Assembly: GCA_964384675.1 (NCBI GenBank)
Contig: CAYLNK010000128.1
Span: 1-16,371, forward strand
Direction of reading: 5' to 3'
Length of the DNA: 16,371 nucleotides
DNA from: CAYLNK01 sp964384675
Lineage (GTDB): Bacteria; Acidobacteriota; Thermoanaerobaculia; UBA5066
Within the stretch, counting starts at the first letter, position 1, and the number at the start of each line of letters is the position of its first letter. This document shows, piece after piece, positions 1 to 7,575 of this stretch. Position numbers and translations under genes: made by a program. Under the pieces are notes generated by a model that was not told where the DNA came from, did no database searches, and was given only the letters and a program-made list of their open reading frames with translations.

Positions 1-1332
1 TGGAGCCTCGTCCGCGACGCGGCGGACGTCGGGCCGGTCTGCCCGCAGCTCGACGCGGACGGTCGCTACCTGGGCGCCGAGGGATGCCTGACGCTCGCCG
101 TCTGGACCCCGGCGGCGCGCGGGACGGAGCGCCTTCCGGTGATGGCGTTCCTGCACGGCGGCGCGAACTACGAGGGAGCGTCGAGCCTCGCGCTGTACGA
201 CGGGCAGGCGCTGGCCAGCCGCGAGAACGCCGTCGTCGTCACGCTCAACTACCGGCTCGGCGCGCTCGGGTTCCTGGCCCACCCGTCGCTCGACGCCGGG
301 AGCCCGCGCCACGTCTCGGGGAACTACGGCGTCCTCGATCAGATCGCCGCGCTGGCGTGGATCCAGCGCAACGCCTCGGCGTTCGGGGGCGACCCCGGGC
401 GCGTGATGGCGTTCGGCCAGTCGGCGGGCGGCTTCGACGTCTGCGCGCTTCTCGTCTCGCCGCTCGCCAAGGGCCTCTTCTCGCGCGCCCTCGTGGAGAG
501 CGGGGGCTGCATCGAGGTGCCGCTCGCCGACGTGGAGACGTTCGGCGGCACCATCGCGTCGAAGGCGGGGTGCGGGGGCGCGGAGGACGTTGCCGCGTGC
601 CTGCGCGCGCTCCCCGCCGAGGCGATCGTGAAGGCCGTTCCCGGGAAGGCCCCCGTCGCCGCCGACACCGGCCAGCTCTACGGCTATTCCATCGACGGCT
701 GGGTGATCCCGGAGGCGCCGCTGGCGCGGCTCGCGGCCGGGCGGCACAACCACGTCCCGTTCGCGATCGGCACGACGAGCGAGGAGACGGCGTTCTACAC
801 GCCCGCCGTCTACACCCCGTTCGACTACCAGGCGTACGTCCTCTCGCAGCTCGGCTTCTCGCTCGGCTCCGCCGTCCTCGCCCAGTACCCGGTCTTCTCG
901 TACCCGTCGCCCTTCCGGGCGCTCGTGGCGATCACGAGCGACGCCCGTTTCGTCTGCCCGGCGCGGCGCCTCGCCCGGGCGATCCGCAAGGGCCAGGACG
1001 AGCCGGTCTTCCGCTATTCGTTCGAGCACGCTCTCGACTCGGCGACGTACGGACCGTACGGCGCGTATCACGGCCTCGACCTCTATTTCGTCTTCGGCGC
1101 CCTCTCCGGACCGGACTACACCGGCTCGACACGCGAGACGGCCCTCTCTCGTTCGATGCAGGGGTACTGGGGACGCTTCGCGGCGACGGGCGATCCCGGA
1201 GGCGGCGGCGATCCGTCGTGGCCGGAGTACGACGGCGAGCGCGACCGCGCGCTCGTCCTCGACACCCCGATCGGCACGCGCGACGGGATCCGCCGGCCGC
1301 AGTGCGACTTCTGGGACTCGCTCGCGCCGTGA
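1..1332 (+). CDS. Type-B carboxylesterase, alpha/beta hydrolase (5' truncated)
   Basis: The frame is open from the first base of the window, so the start codon and N-terminus lie outside; about 443 residues are visible. The first visible residues include EGCLTLAVWTP and then a HGG oxyanion-hole motif, the usual opening of the carboxylesterase type B / cholinesterase-like fold. The nucleophile is the serine of GQSAGG (codon at 421-423). The acidic residue is probably one of the two glutamates at 781-786 (GTTSEET), and the catalytic histidine is in YHGLDLYFVFG (codon at 1069-1071). Cysteines near SGGCIE, KAGC and VAACLRAL match the conserved disulfide-forming region of the family. These enzymes hydrolyse carboxylic esters, and many bacterial members are secreted, but the signal peptide cannot be judged here. 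Its stop overlaps the next gene by four bases (GTGA), which suggests co-transcription. The family call is firm; the natural substrate is unknown. Confidence 0.93.
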   Translation, partial: WSLVRDAADVGPVCPQLDADGRYLGAEGCLTLAVWTPAARGTERLPVMAFLHGGANYEGASSLALYDGQALASRENAVVVTLNYRLGALGFLAHPSLDAGSPRHVSGNYGVLDQIAALAWIQRNASAFGGDPGRVMAFGQSAGGFDVCALLVSPLAKGLFSRALVESGGCIEVPLADVETFGGTIASKAGCGGAEDVAACLRALPAEAIVKAVPGKAPVAADTGQLYGYSIDGWVIPEAPLARLAAGRHNHVPFAIGTTSEETAFYTPAVYTPFDYQAYVLSQLGFSLGSAVLAQYPVFSYPSPFRALVAITSDARFVCPARRLARAIRKGQDEPVFRYSFEHALDSATYGPYGAYHGLDLYFVFGALSGPDYTGSTRETALSRSMQGYWGRFAATGDPGGGGDPSWPEYDGERDRALVLDTPIGTRDGIRRPQCDFWDSLAP

Positions 1333-2567
1333 GCCGCTTCGCCCGCCTCGCCGCCGTTCTTTTCCTGGTCGTTCACGCGCCGGGAGCACCCGCGCAGACG
1401 GCTCCGGACGCCGCCCGCGCGACCCTCGAGGCCCTGCGGAAGGAGCTCGCCGTGGCGCCCCGGCACGGCGGCCTGATGTACCGGTTGGCGCGCGCCCATG
1501 CCCAGCTCGCCGACGGGCGGAGCGCCATGGCTTGGCTGAAGAGGGCGGCCTCGACCGGCCTCGACCTCGACCTCGAGGACGGAGCCTTCGACTCGCTCCG
1601 GCACCTCGTCCCGTTCCAGTCGTTCCGCCAAGCCCAGCGCAAGGCGCACCCGGTGGTCGCCAGGAGCGCCGTCGCATTCCGGATCCCCGGGAAGGACCTG
1701 ATCCCCGAGGGGATCGCCCACGACACCGTGGACGGCGCGTTCTACGTCGGTAGCCTCAACCTCCGAAAGATCGTGCGGATCGACCGGAACGGCGCCGTCT
1801 CCGACTTCGCCTCCTCGGCTCCGGACGTCCGCTTCCCGGTGCTCGGCCTGCGTGTCGACCCGGCACGGCGCCGCCTCTGGGCGCTCAGCTGGGCCGGTGA
1901 CGGCGCCGGCAAGGAGAGCGGGACGTCGGCCGCGCTCGTCTACGACCTCGCCTCCGGGAAGCTCCTGCGCCGGATCGAGCTCGGGAACGAGTCCGGGAAG
2001 CACGGCTTCAACGACCTCGTGCTGGACGCTGCGGGTGGCGCCTTCGTGACCGACAGCCCCTCGGGCGCGATCCATCGGATCGCCGCGGACGGGGCGACCG
2101 TGGTCGAGCCCTTCGTCCCCCGCGGGACGTTCGACTACCCGAACGGCATCGCGCTCTCTGGCGACGGGACGCGCCTCTTCGTGGCGGATTTCGCGACCGG
2201 GATCTCCACCGTCGACGTCGCGAGCCGGACGATCCGCCCGCTGCCCTGCCCCACCGGGATCAGTCCGTTCGGGCTCGACGGGCTCTACCTCCACGGCGCG
2301 ACGTTGATCGGCGTGCAGAACGGCGCGGGGCGCGAGAGGATCGTCCAGTACGTGCTGGCACCCTCGCTCGATCGGATCGTGACGATGCGGGTGCTCGAGA
2401 GCCGCAACCCGCGCTTCGCGATCCCGACGACCGGCGTCGTCGTCGGGGACGCCCTCTATTTCCTCGCCAACTCGAGGCTCGACGCGCTCGGTCCGGACGG
2501 CGCGCTCCGCAGGGACGCGACGCTCGAGGACCCGATCGTCCTGAAGCTCACCGTGCCGCGCCCCTGA
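1329..2567 (+). CDS. Secreted SMP-30/gluconolactonase-like beta-propeller protein
   Basis: A 412-residue protein starting at a GTG that overlaps the esterase stop. No Shine-Dalgarno site is visible, so translation is probably coupled. Residues 1-22 form a Sec signal peptide (hydrophobic core LAAVLFLVVHA, then PGAPAQ), placing the product in the periplasm or outside. Residues about 29-100 are helical and TPR-like (GGLMYRLARAHAQLADGRSA). From about residue 115 onward the sequence is a six-bladed propeller of the SMP-30/gluconolactonase/LRE type. Candidate divalent-metal ligands in family positions are E127 (PEGIA), N228 or D229 (GFNDL), N272 (YPNGIALSGDG) and D317 (FGLDGLY). Family members hydrolyse sugar lactones or related esters, so a role next to a carboxylesterase is plausible, but the substrate cannot be read from sequence. 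It could instead be a non-catalytic NHL-like propeller. Its 3' end overlaps the convergent small gene by 20 bp. Confidence 0.85.
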   Translation: MSRFARLAAVLFLVVHAPGAPAQTAPDAARATLEALRKELAVAPRHGGLMYRLARAHAQLADGRSAMAWLKRAASTGLDLDLEDGAFDSLRHLVPFQSFRQAQRKAHPVVARSAVAFRIPGKDLIPEGIAHDTVDGAFYVGSLNLRKIVRIDRNGAVSDFASSAPDVRFPVLGLRVDPARRRLWALSWAGDGAGKESGTSAALVYDLASGKLLRRIELGNESGKHGFNDLVLDAAGGAFVTDSPSGAIHRIAADGATVVEPFVPRGTFDYPNGIALSGDGTRLFVADFATGISTVDVASRTIRPLPCPTGISPFGLDGLYLHGATLIGVQNGAGRERIVQYVLAPSLDRIVTMRVLESRNPRFAIPTTGVVVGDALYFLANSRLDALGPDGALRRDATLEDPIVLKLTVPRP

Positions 2568-2856
2568 CGTTCCGCTGGGCCGCGAGGGTGGGCCGTGTCG
2601 CCTCCGACTCGAAGCGGGTGTGGGGATCCCGCTCCCGCGTGCACGGAACCCCGACCAGGACGGCCTCGCTCTCCGCGCTGAGGTTCCCCGCGTGGTCGAA
2701 CGGGCTCACGACCTGCCCGTCCACCGCGGGCTCGATCACGTACGGTGCGCCGGGCGGTGTGTTGCCGAACGCGGGACGAGCGGGCGCCAGGAGGAGGGCG
2801 CCCAGCAGCGTGGCCTGCGGCGCGAGAGGGCACGAAAACGCCGGGCTGAGCTTCAT
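2548..2856 (-). CDS. Small secreted protein of unknown function
   Basis: This encodes 102 residues and I do not recognise the family. It is supported as a gene by three things: a perfect AGGAGG Shine-Dalgarno six bases before the ATG, an ATGA overlap with the upstream yfhO-like stop, and codons with consistently G/C third positions. Residues 1 to about 31 look like a long signal peptide (hydrophobic TLLGALLLAPA, possible cleavage after PAFG). The mature part of about 71 residues starts NTPPGAPYVIEPAVDGQVVSP, loosely like the start of an Ig-like or fibronectin-like extracellular module. It then becomes charged, with a single mature cysteine (VPCTRERD). The C-terminus is basic and low in hydrophobics. 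It may be a short degenerate extracellular domain or a real partner of the membrane protein in front of it. The last 20 bases overlap the convergent SMP-30-like gene. Confidence 0.68.
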   Translation of the reverse strand: MKLSPAFSCPLAPQATLLGALLLAPARPAFGNTPPGAPYVIEPAVDGQVVSPFDHAGNLSAESEAVLVGVPCTRERDPHTRFESEATRPTLAAQRNVRGAAR

Positions 2857-4967
2857 GCCGGGCCTCCTGTGCCGGGGCCTCGCCCCGCCGACCAGACGAG
2901 ACCCGAGGCCAGAGCGGCTCCCAGCACGGAAACCAGGGTACCGGTCACCAGCCCCGGCGGGGCGAGGTTCGCGGGCAGGGGAACGGGGACGGCGCCCGGG
3001 AGCTCGTAGAGCCCTACCGCGGGAGGCGACGCTCCCCCCACGAGCGCGCAGCCCGGTACCGGATCCCGGGAGATGAAGGTGCGTACTCCCGAGCTGGCGA
3101 GGCGCGCGACCGACTCCGGCCGCAGGGCGGACGGGAAGCGGCGGCTCTCGGCGTCGTACTGGGCCGCGCGCAGGCCCTGGAGAAACGCTTCTCCTTCGAG
3201 GATGTCGTACGAGCGGATGTCCCGAATGCCGTGAAGCGTCGCGAGGTCCGCCGGATAGGCGTCGGTTCCGGCGACGAGGAAGCGCCCGTCCGGATCGAGC
3301 CTCTTCACGTCGTGGATGACGGGGGGTTCACCCGGGACCTCCGCCAGGGCGACCGACGGAAGGTACGAGACACCGAACGACAGCAGCTCGCCGCCGGCGG
3401 CCGCGACGAGGGCGAGCCTCCGGCCCTGGCGCCGGACCAGCAGCGCCGCACCGCCGAGAGCCCAGAAGAGACCGGGGAGCGCGATCCGCCGGAGCAGGGT
3501 GCCGCGCCCGCGCTCGAGGTAGCCGCTCAGACGGGCCTCGTAGACGGAGGCGTCGTGCGGGAGCCTCCCCTGGGCGCGGAGCCGATCGACTCCGGAGCGA
3601 GCCGACTTCAGCAGCGTCGGGCGGAAGCCGGGCGTCGAGACCACGAGCCCGGCGCCCGCGAGCAGGATCCCCGCGGAGAGGAGCGCCAAGCCGGCGAGCC
3701 GCCGGGGCGGCCCGTCCGCGACCGCCTCCACCGCCGGTCCCGCCGCGAGCGCCATGAAGAGAACGAACGGGACGGCCCAGTAGGGTGAGGCGACCAGGTT
3801 GGCACCCGGGACGAGCCTCGCCAGATCGCGGAGCACGGGGGGATTCAGCGAGACGAGAAGCGCGATCGCTCCGACGACCAGGCCGCGCCGCGCGTGCCGG
3901 CCCAGCCCACCGAACGCGAGGACCACACACATCAGGACGAGCGCACCCACGAAGGCTCCGTTCCGGGCGTTGAAGTTCTCTCCGCGGCCGACCGCCGCGG
4001 TGAGGTCCACCTCGGCCGCGAGCGGACTCCCGAGCAGGCCGGGAAGCACCAGACCGGCGGCGGCGAGGAGCCGCACGGACCCGGCCTCGCTCCCTTGCCG
4101 GGCACGAACGACGTGACTGCGCCCGAGGAGGACGAAGAAGGGCACGATCTGGACCGCGATCAGGAGGAACCCGGCGAGCCCGGCAGCCGCCAGACACCAC
4201 GGGGCCCGCGGCGATCCGAGCTCGGGCCGGCGCACGGACGAGACGAGGAAGGCGCCGATCGCGACGACACCCACGAACAGGGTCTCGGGATGTCCTCCGG
4301 CCGTGGCGAGAGCGGAGCAGACGACGACCTCCACCGTGTGGCGACGGGACGGCGATCGCAGGAGCCTCAGGCTCGAGGCGAGGAGCCAGGGCAGCACGGC
4401 CGTGACGTTCGTGAGCGGGTAGTGCGCCCAGACGATCGAGAAGGCCGAAGCCAGGTAGACGAATCCCGAGAGCCGGGACGCCCCCTCGCTCGCCCCGAGC
4501 TCGCGAGCGGCCCAGCGCGCTCCGAGCCCTGCCAGGAGGAGCTTCGCGAAGACCGCGAGCGCCCACCCGGGGTCGCCCAGCAGGACGTGGATCCAGGTGA
4601 AGGGCGTCAGGAGGGCGACCTGCGGATTGGCAAACAGCGGTGCTCCCTGCCCCTGGAGCGGGTTGACCCACGGCGCCTCGCGGCCCCCGAGCCGGCGACG
4701 CACCGCCGCGTCCCAGGGCAGGAACTGGAGGACAACGTCGGAGAGAAGCCGATTGGAGACGAGGCGCCGTTCCGCGGGATCGGGCTTCCAGGCCTCCACG
4801 TCCGAGAGCAGATCGAGCGGAAGGAGGACTCGTCCCAGCAGGAGGCCCGGCGCGACGTAGACGGCCGCGGCGAGGCCGAAGAGGACGACCGCGCCGCGGA
4901 GGCGAGGCGTCCCGACGCCTTTCACCGGAGGGCTCCCCGCGGGTGTCGTCGTGGCGGTCGGGCTCAT
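2853..4967 (-). CDS. YfhO-type polytopic membrane protein
   Basis: A 704-residue integral membrane protein. After a short Pro/Thr-rich N-terminus (about 25 residues) it has a first membrane segment (VVLFGLAAAVYVAPGLLLG) and then many hydrophobic helices. Features typical of the YfhO family (GT-C-like fold) are the early S-D-x-x-x-Q-F-x-P-W stretch at residues 76-85, NPLQGQGAPLFANPQ at 102-116, and an AGGHPET motif in the middle. A soluble C-terminal part (about residues 545-670) precedes a last helix near the C-terminus. YfhO proteins are linked to glycosylation of wall or surface polymers in Firmicutes; for other phyla the role is mostly unassigned, so no substrate is proposed. The gene starts 7 bp after the antiporter stop and has no clear Shine-Dalgarno. 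It overlaps the next small gene by ATGA. The three genes are probably one transcript. Confidence 0.85.
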   Translation of the reverse strand: MSPTATTTPAGSPPVKGVGTPRLRGAVVLFGLAAAVYVAPGLLLGRVLLPLDLLSDVEAWKPDPAERRLVSNRLLSDVVLQFLPWDAAVRRRLGGREAPWVNPLQGQGAPLFANPQVALLTPFTWIHVLLGDPGWALAVFAKLLLAGLGARWAARELGASEGASRLSGFVYLASAFSIVWAHYPLTNVTAVLPWLLASSLRLLRSPSRRHTVEVVVCSALATAGGHPETLFVGVVAIGAFLVSSVRRPELGSPRAPWCLAAAGLAGFLLIAVQIVPFFVLLGRSHVVRARQGSEAGSVRLLAAAGLVLPGLLGSPLAAEVDLTAAVGRGENFNARNGAFVGALVLMCVVLAFGGLGRHARRGLVVGAIALLVSLNPPVLRDLARLVPGANLVASPYWAVPFVLFMALAAGPAVEAVADGPPRRLAGLALLSAGILLAGAGLVVSTPGFRPTLLKSARSGVDRLRAQGRLPHDASVYEARLSGYLERGRGTLLRRIALPGLFWALGGAALLVRRQGRRLALVAAAGGELLSFGVSYLPSVALAEVPGEPPVIHDVKRLDPDGRFLVAGTDAYPADLATLHGIRDIRSYDILEGEAFLQGLRAAQYDAESRRFPSALRPESVARLASSGVRTFISRDPVPGCALVGGASPPAVGLYELPGAVPVPLPANLAPPGLVTGTLVSVLGAALASGLVWSAGRGPGTGGPA
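2863..2868 (-). promoter_or_regulatory. Strong ribosome binding site of the small secreted gene
   Basis: AGGAGG on the minus strand, six bases upstream of the ATG at 2856. It lies inside the last codons of the yfhO-like gene. A consensus-quality site here argues that the short downstream frame is translated in its own right and not only by coupling. Confidence 0.7.
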
Positions 4968-4974
4968 CGCGACG

Positions 4975-5931
4975 TCAGGAGAAGAGGAGCGCCAGCAGGA
5001 ACGCGACGTAGGCCAGGACGAACACCGCGCCCTCGAGGCGGGGCATCACCCGCGTGGCCCTCATGGAGACCACGGCCAGGAGCGTCATGCCGCCCAGGAA
5101 GGCGAGGTCCAGCGTCATCGACCGGAGGTCGGCGCGGAGCGGCCGGGTAGCGGCCGCGGCACCGAGGATGAAGACGACGTTGAAGATGTTCGAGCCGATC
5201 ACGTTGCCGACCGCGAGGCCGGAGTGCCCCCGCAGGGCGGCCACCAGCGACGCCGCGAGCTCGGGGAGCGACGTCCCCACCGCCACGATCGTCAGTCCGA
5301 CGACGCGGTCGCTCAGCCCGGCAGCGCGCGCGATCTCGACCGAGGCGTCCACGAACAGCTTGCCGCCGCCGACCAGGAGAGCCAGCCCGACGGCCGCGAT
5401 CGCCGCCAGGCGAACCCGCCCACCGCCGGAAGGCGCTCCGGCGCTCTCGGCGGCCTGCTCCATGGTCGAAGACGTCGCCGGCATGGGCGGCGTCAGGCGG
5501 ATCATCCACCAGGTGTAGACGGCGGCGAGCGCCAGCAGGAGCGCGCCCTCGAGCCGCGACGCCACGCCGTTCCACATGACGACGGGAACGAGGGCCGACG
5601 CCAGGACGAGCATCGGCAGCTCCCGGCGCAGCAGACCGCCGTCGACCCGCGGCGGGCTGCTGAGGGCGGTGAGTCCGAGGACCAGGCCGAGGTTCGCGAT
5701 GTTCGAGCCGACGGAGTTGCCGAGCGCGATCGCGCCCCTGCCCTCGAGGGCCGCGGTGACTCCCACCACGAGCTCGGGCGCCGACGTACCGTACGCGACC
5801 ACCGTGAGGCCCACGACGATCGGGCGCAGGCCGAGCTCCTGGGCCAGACCGGCCGAGCCCTTCACGAGCCACTCCGCGCCGAGATAGAGGACGCCTGCGC
5901 CCAGGAAGAGGAGGAACCAGCTGCCGGTCAT
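4975..5931 (-). CDS. Calcium/sodium antiporter, CaCA family (CaxA/YrbG type)
   Basis: A 318-residue inner-membrane exchanger built from two inverted alpha-repeats. Repeat 1 has GTSAPEL (residues 48-54) and GNSVGSNIAN (71-80). Repeat 2 has GTSLPEL (219-225) and GNVIGSNIFN (242-251). The acidic GTSxPEL and G-N-x-x-GSN motifs are the ion-binding segments of this family, which exchanges Ca2+ for Na+ or H+. A hydrophilic linker (about residues 150-172) joins the halves. I chose the ATG at 5931 over a GTG ten codons upstream because MTGSWFLLF leads straight into the first helix, as in homologues. No Shine-Dalgarno is visible. An extended -10-like element (TGGTAGTCT on the minus strand) ends 10 bases before the ATG, so a separate promoter with a very short leader is possible. 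The gene follows arsC by 63 bp on the same strand; a link with arsenic is not evident. Confidence 0.9.
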   Translation of the reverse strand: MTGSWFLLFLGAGVLYLGAEWLVKGSAGLAQELGLRPIVVGLTVVAYGTSAPELVVGVTAALEGRGAIALGNSVGSNIANLGLVLGLTALSSPPRVDGGLLRRELPMLVLASALVPVVMWNGVASRLEGALLLALAAVYTWWMIRLTPPMPATSSTMEQAAESAGAPSGGGRVRLAAIAAVGLALLVGGGKLFVDASVEIARAAGLSDRVVGLTIVAVGTSLPELAASLVAALRGHSGLAVGNVIGSNIFNVVFILGAAAATRPLRADLRSMTLDLAFLGGMTLLAVVSMRATRVMPRLEGAVFVLAYVAFLLALLFS

Positions 5932-5994
5932 TCGCGGGATGAGACTACCAAGCCGGCACACCGCCAGCCGCGCTTCGAGAGCCGCGCCGGGCGG

Positions 5995-6405
5995 TCAGGT
6001 CGCCAAATCGAGGAGGGTCGGCAAACGGCGTCGAATCTCGTCGCGCACCTCGCGGAACCTGGCCAGGCGCTCCGCGTCCGACCCCGCGGCCGCCGCCGGG
6101 TCCGGGAGGGGCCAGTGGAGCCGGGTCGCCCGACCCAGGAAGACCGGACACACCTCCTCGGCGCAGAGCGTGACCACCGTTCCAACGGTGGCCGGGTCGA
6201 TCGAGTCGACGGACTTCGAGCGGTGCCCCGCGAGGTCGATCCCGACTTCCGCGAGCGCCGCGACGGCCAGCGGGTTCACCGTCGTCGGGTGCGAGCCCGC
6301 GCTCTGCACCGGGAGCCGGTCGCCGAACGCCGCACGCGCCAGGCCTTCGGCCATCTGGCTCCGGGCGGAGTTCGCCACGCAGAGGAAGAGAACGCCTCTC
6401 CTCAT
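5995..6405 (-). CDS. arsC: Arsenate reductase, thioredoxin-coupled LMW-phosphatase type
   Basis: A 136-residue cytoplasmic enzyme that reduces As(V) to As(III). The P-loop is C9-V-A-N-S-A-R15 (CX5R) after the hydrophobic strand GVLFLC, with the following SQMAEG typical of this fold. The other redox cysteines are C81 and C86 (TLCAEEVCPVF), and the general acid is D102 in WPLPDPA. Three cysteines in this arrangement indicate the thioredoxin-recycled class rather than the glutaredoxin (E. coli R773) class. The spacing between the two resolving cysteines is five residues, shorter than the seven in the S. aureus plasmid enzyme, a variation I believe occurs in other members. The ATG at 6405 has a GGAG site five bases upstream. 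The gene sits 69 bp behind the ArsP-like permease and completes the minus-strand ars operon. Confidence 0.93.
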   Translation of the reverse strand: MRRGVLFLCVANSARSQMAEGLARAAFGDRLPVQSAGSHPTTVNPLAVAALAEVGIDLAGHRSKSVDSIDPATVGTVVTLCAEEVCPVFLGRATRLHWPLPDPAAAAGSDAERLARFREVRDEIRRRLPTLLDLAT

Positions 6406-6440
6406 GCGAGCTCCGGGAGCTTCCGAACGGTCTCTGGCAT
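6402..6440 (-). CDS. Possible 12-codon leader peptide coupled to arsC
   Basis: In the 69-bp gap between the permease and arsC a GGAGG (6446-6450, minus strand) lies five bases before an ATG. That ATG opens a frame of 12 codons (MPETVRKLPELA) whose TGA overlaps the arsC ATG as ATGA. The geometry matches the coupled junctions elsewhere in this window, but a frame this short can arise by chance. It could be a coupling mini-gene or only the arsC leader. Confidence 0.25.
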   Translation of the reverse strand: MPETVRKLPELA

Positions 6441-6474
6441 GGGCGCCTCCAGCTCGCGGGTCTTGGGGACCGGG

Positions 6475-7575
6475 TCAGAGGATGGCATTGAAGAGATAGC
6501 CGACGAGGAGGATCCCCGTCCCGACGACGGCGATGAACACGGCGATGAGCCGCCGCTTCAGCACCTTTCGCAGCAGGATCGTCTCGGGGAGCGACAGACC
6601 GATGACGGCCATCATGAAGGCGAGCACCGTTCCGAGCGCGGCCCCTTTCGCGAGGAGCGCTTGCACGACCGGCACGACGCCGGCGGCGTTCGAGTAGATC
6701 GGTATCCCGATCAGCACGGCGAGCGGCACCGTCCACCACGCCGAGCGCCCCATGATCGAGGCCATGAAGTCGGTCGGCACGTAGCCGTGGATGAGCGCGC
6801 CGACCGCGATGCCGGCGATCAGGTAGAGCCACACCTTGCCGACGACCTCGCGTACGGACCGCGCGGCGTCTCCGAGGCGTTCGGCCCACGTCGGGCCGGC
6901 GCTCCGGGGCCTGGACTGGCTCTTCGTCGCGAAGACCCACTCCTCGACGGAGGCCTCCAGGTGGAGACGCCCGATGACGGCGCCCGCGATCGTCGCGACC
7001 GCGAGGCCCGTCACGAGATAGAGGCCCGCGACCCGCCAGCCGAAGAGCCCGAGGAGGAGGACCAGGGCGACCTCGTTGACCATCGGCGCCGCGATCAGGA
7101 ACGTGAAGGTCACGCCGAGCGGGATCCCCGCGGTCACGAACCCGATGAAGAGCGGCACCGCCGAGCAGGAGCAGAACGGTGTCACCACGCCCAGCGCGGC
7201 GGCAAGCGGGTACCCGGCCGCCTCGCGCCTCCCGGCCAGGAGCGCGCGCGTCCGTTCGGGCGTCACGAAGGTGTGGACGATCCCGACCGCGTAGACGACC
7301 GCGACCAGGAGAAGCAGGACCTTCGGCGTGTCGTAGACGAAGAACTCGACCGCGTCGGAGAGGTGACCGCCGGAGGGCAGACCGAGGAGTCCGTGGGTGA
7401 GCCAGGAGGCCGCCGCCGGGAGGGCGAGATAGGCGACGACCCAGGCGGCCCCGGCGATTACGACCAGGGCGAGCCGGCGAGACAGCGACGGCGGCGGAGC
7501 AGCGGCCGGGCTGAAGGCCGGGAGGGAGAGGCTTCCCGGCGGGACCGTCACCGCTCCGTCGACGGGCTCGCTCAT
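6475..7575 (-). CDS. ArsP-like permease (COG0701/DUF318 family)
   Basis: A 366-residue polytopic inner-membrane protein. A Pro/Ala-rich cytoplasmic N-terminus of about 33 residues precedes two blocks of helices (about 36-205 and 245-366) separated by a charged loop (EEWVFATKSQSRPRSAGPTW). The signature is TPFCSCSAVPLFIGF (residues 132-146), with C135 and C137 in the C-x-C motif shared by this permease family, and GIPIYSNAAGVVPV (290-303) as the equivalent in the second half. In ars operons such permeases export trivalent organoarsenicals (ArsP) or are of uncertain arsenical specificity; related proteins elsewhere have other substrates. The start ATG overlaps the acr3 stop (ATGA), with AGGAG just upstream, and the frame matches homologues from this point. 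The open frame continues further 5' but that part is the antisense-like shadow of acr3. Position between acr3 and arsC supports an arsenical role. Confidence 0.86.
   Translation of the reverse strand: MSEPVDGAVTVPPGSLSLPAFSPAAAPPPSLSRRLALVVIAGAAWVVAYLALPAAASWLTHGLLGLPSGGHLSDAVEFFVYDTPKVLLLLVAVVYAVGIVHTFVTPERTRALLAGRREAAGYPLAAALGVVTPFCSCSAVPLFIGFVTAGIPLGVTFTFLIAAPMVNEVALVLLLGLFGWRVAGLYLVTGLAVATIAGAVIGRLHLEASVEEWVFATKSQSRPRSAGPTWAERLGDAARSVREVVGKVWLYLIAGIAVGALIHGYVPTDFMASIMGRSAWWTVPLAVLIGIPIYSNAAGVVPVVQALLAKGAALGTVLAFMMAVIGLSLPETILLRKVLKRRLIAVFIAVVGTGILLVGYLFNAIL

Noticed and set aside
84..1328. Long open frame on the + strand running through 84-2567
   Set aside because: Up to 1328 it is an arginine/proline-rich shadow of the carboxylesterase in another frame; only the part from the GTG at 1329 reads as a protein.
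3894..5150. Charged + strand frame opposite the yfhO-like gene
   Set aside because: No recognisable domain and shadow composition; the minus strand carries a clear membrane protein.
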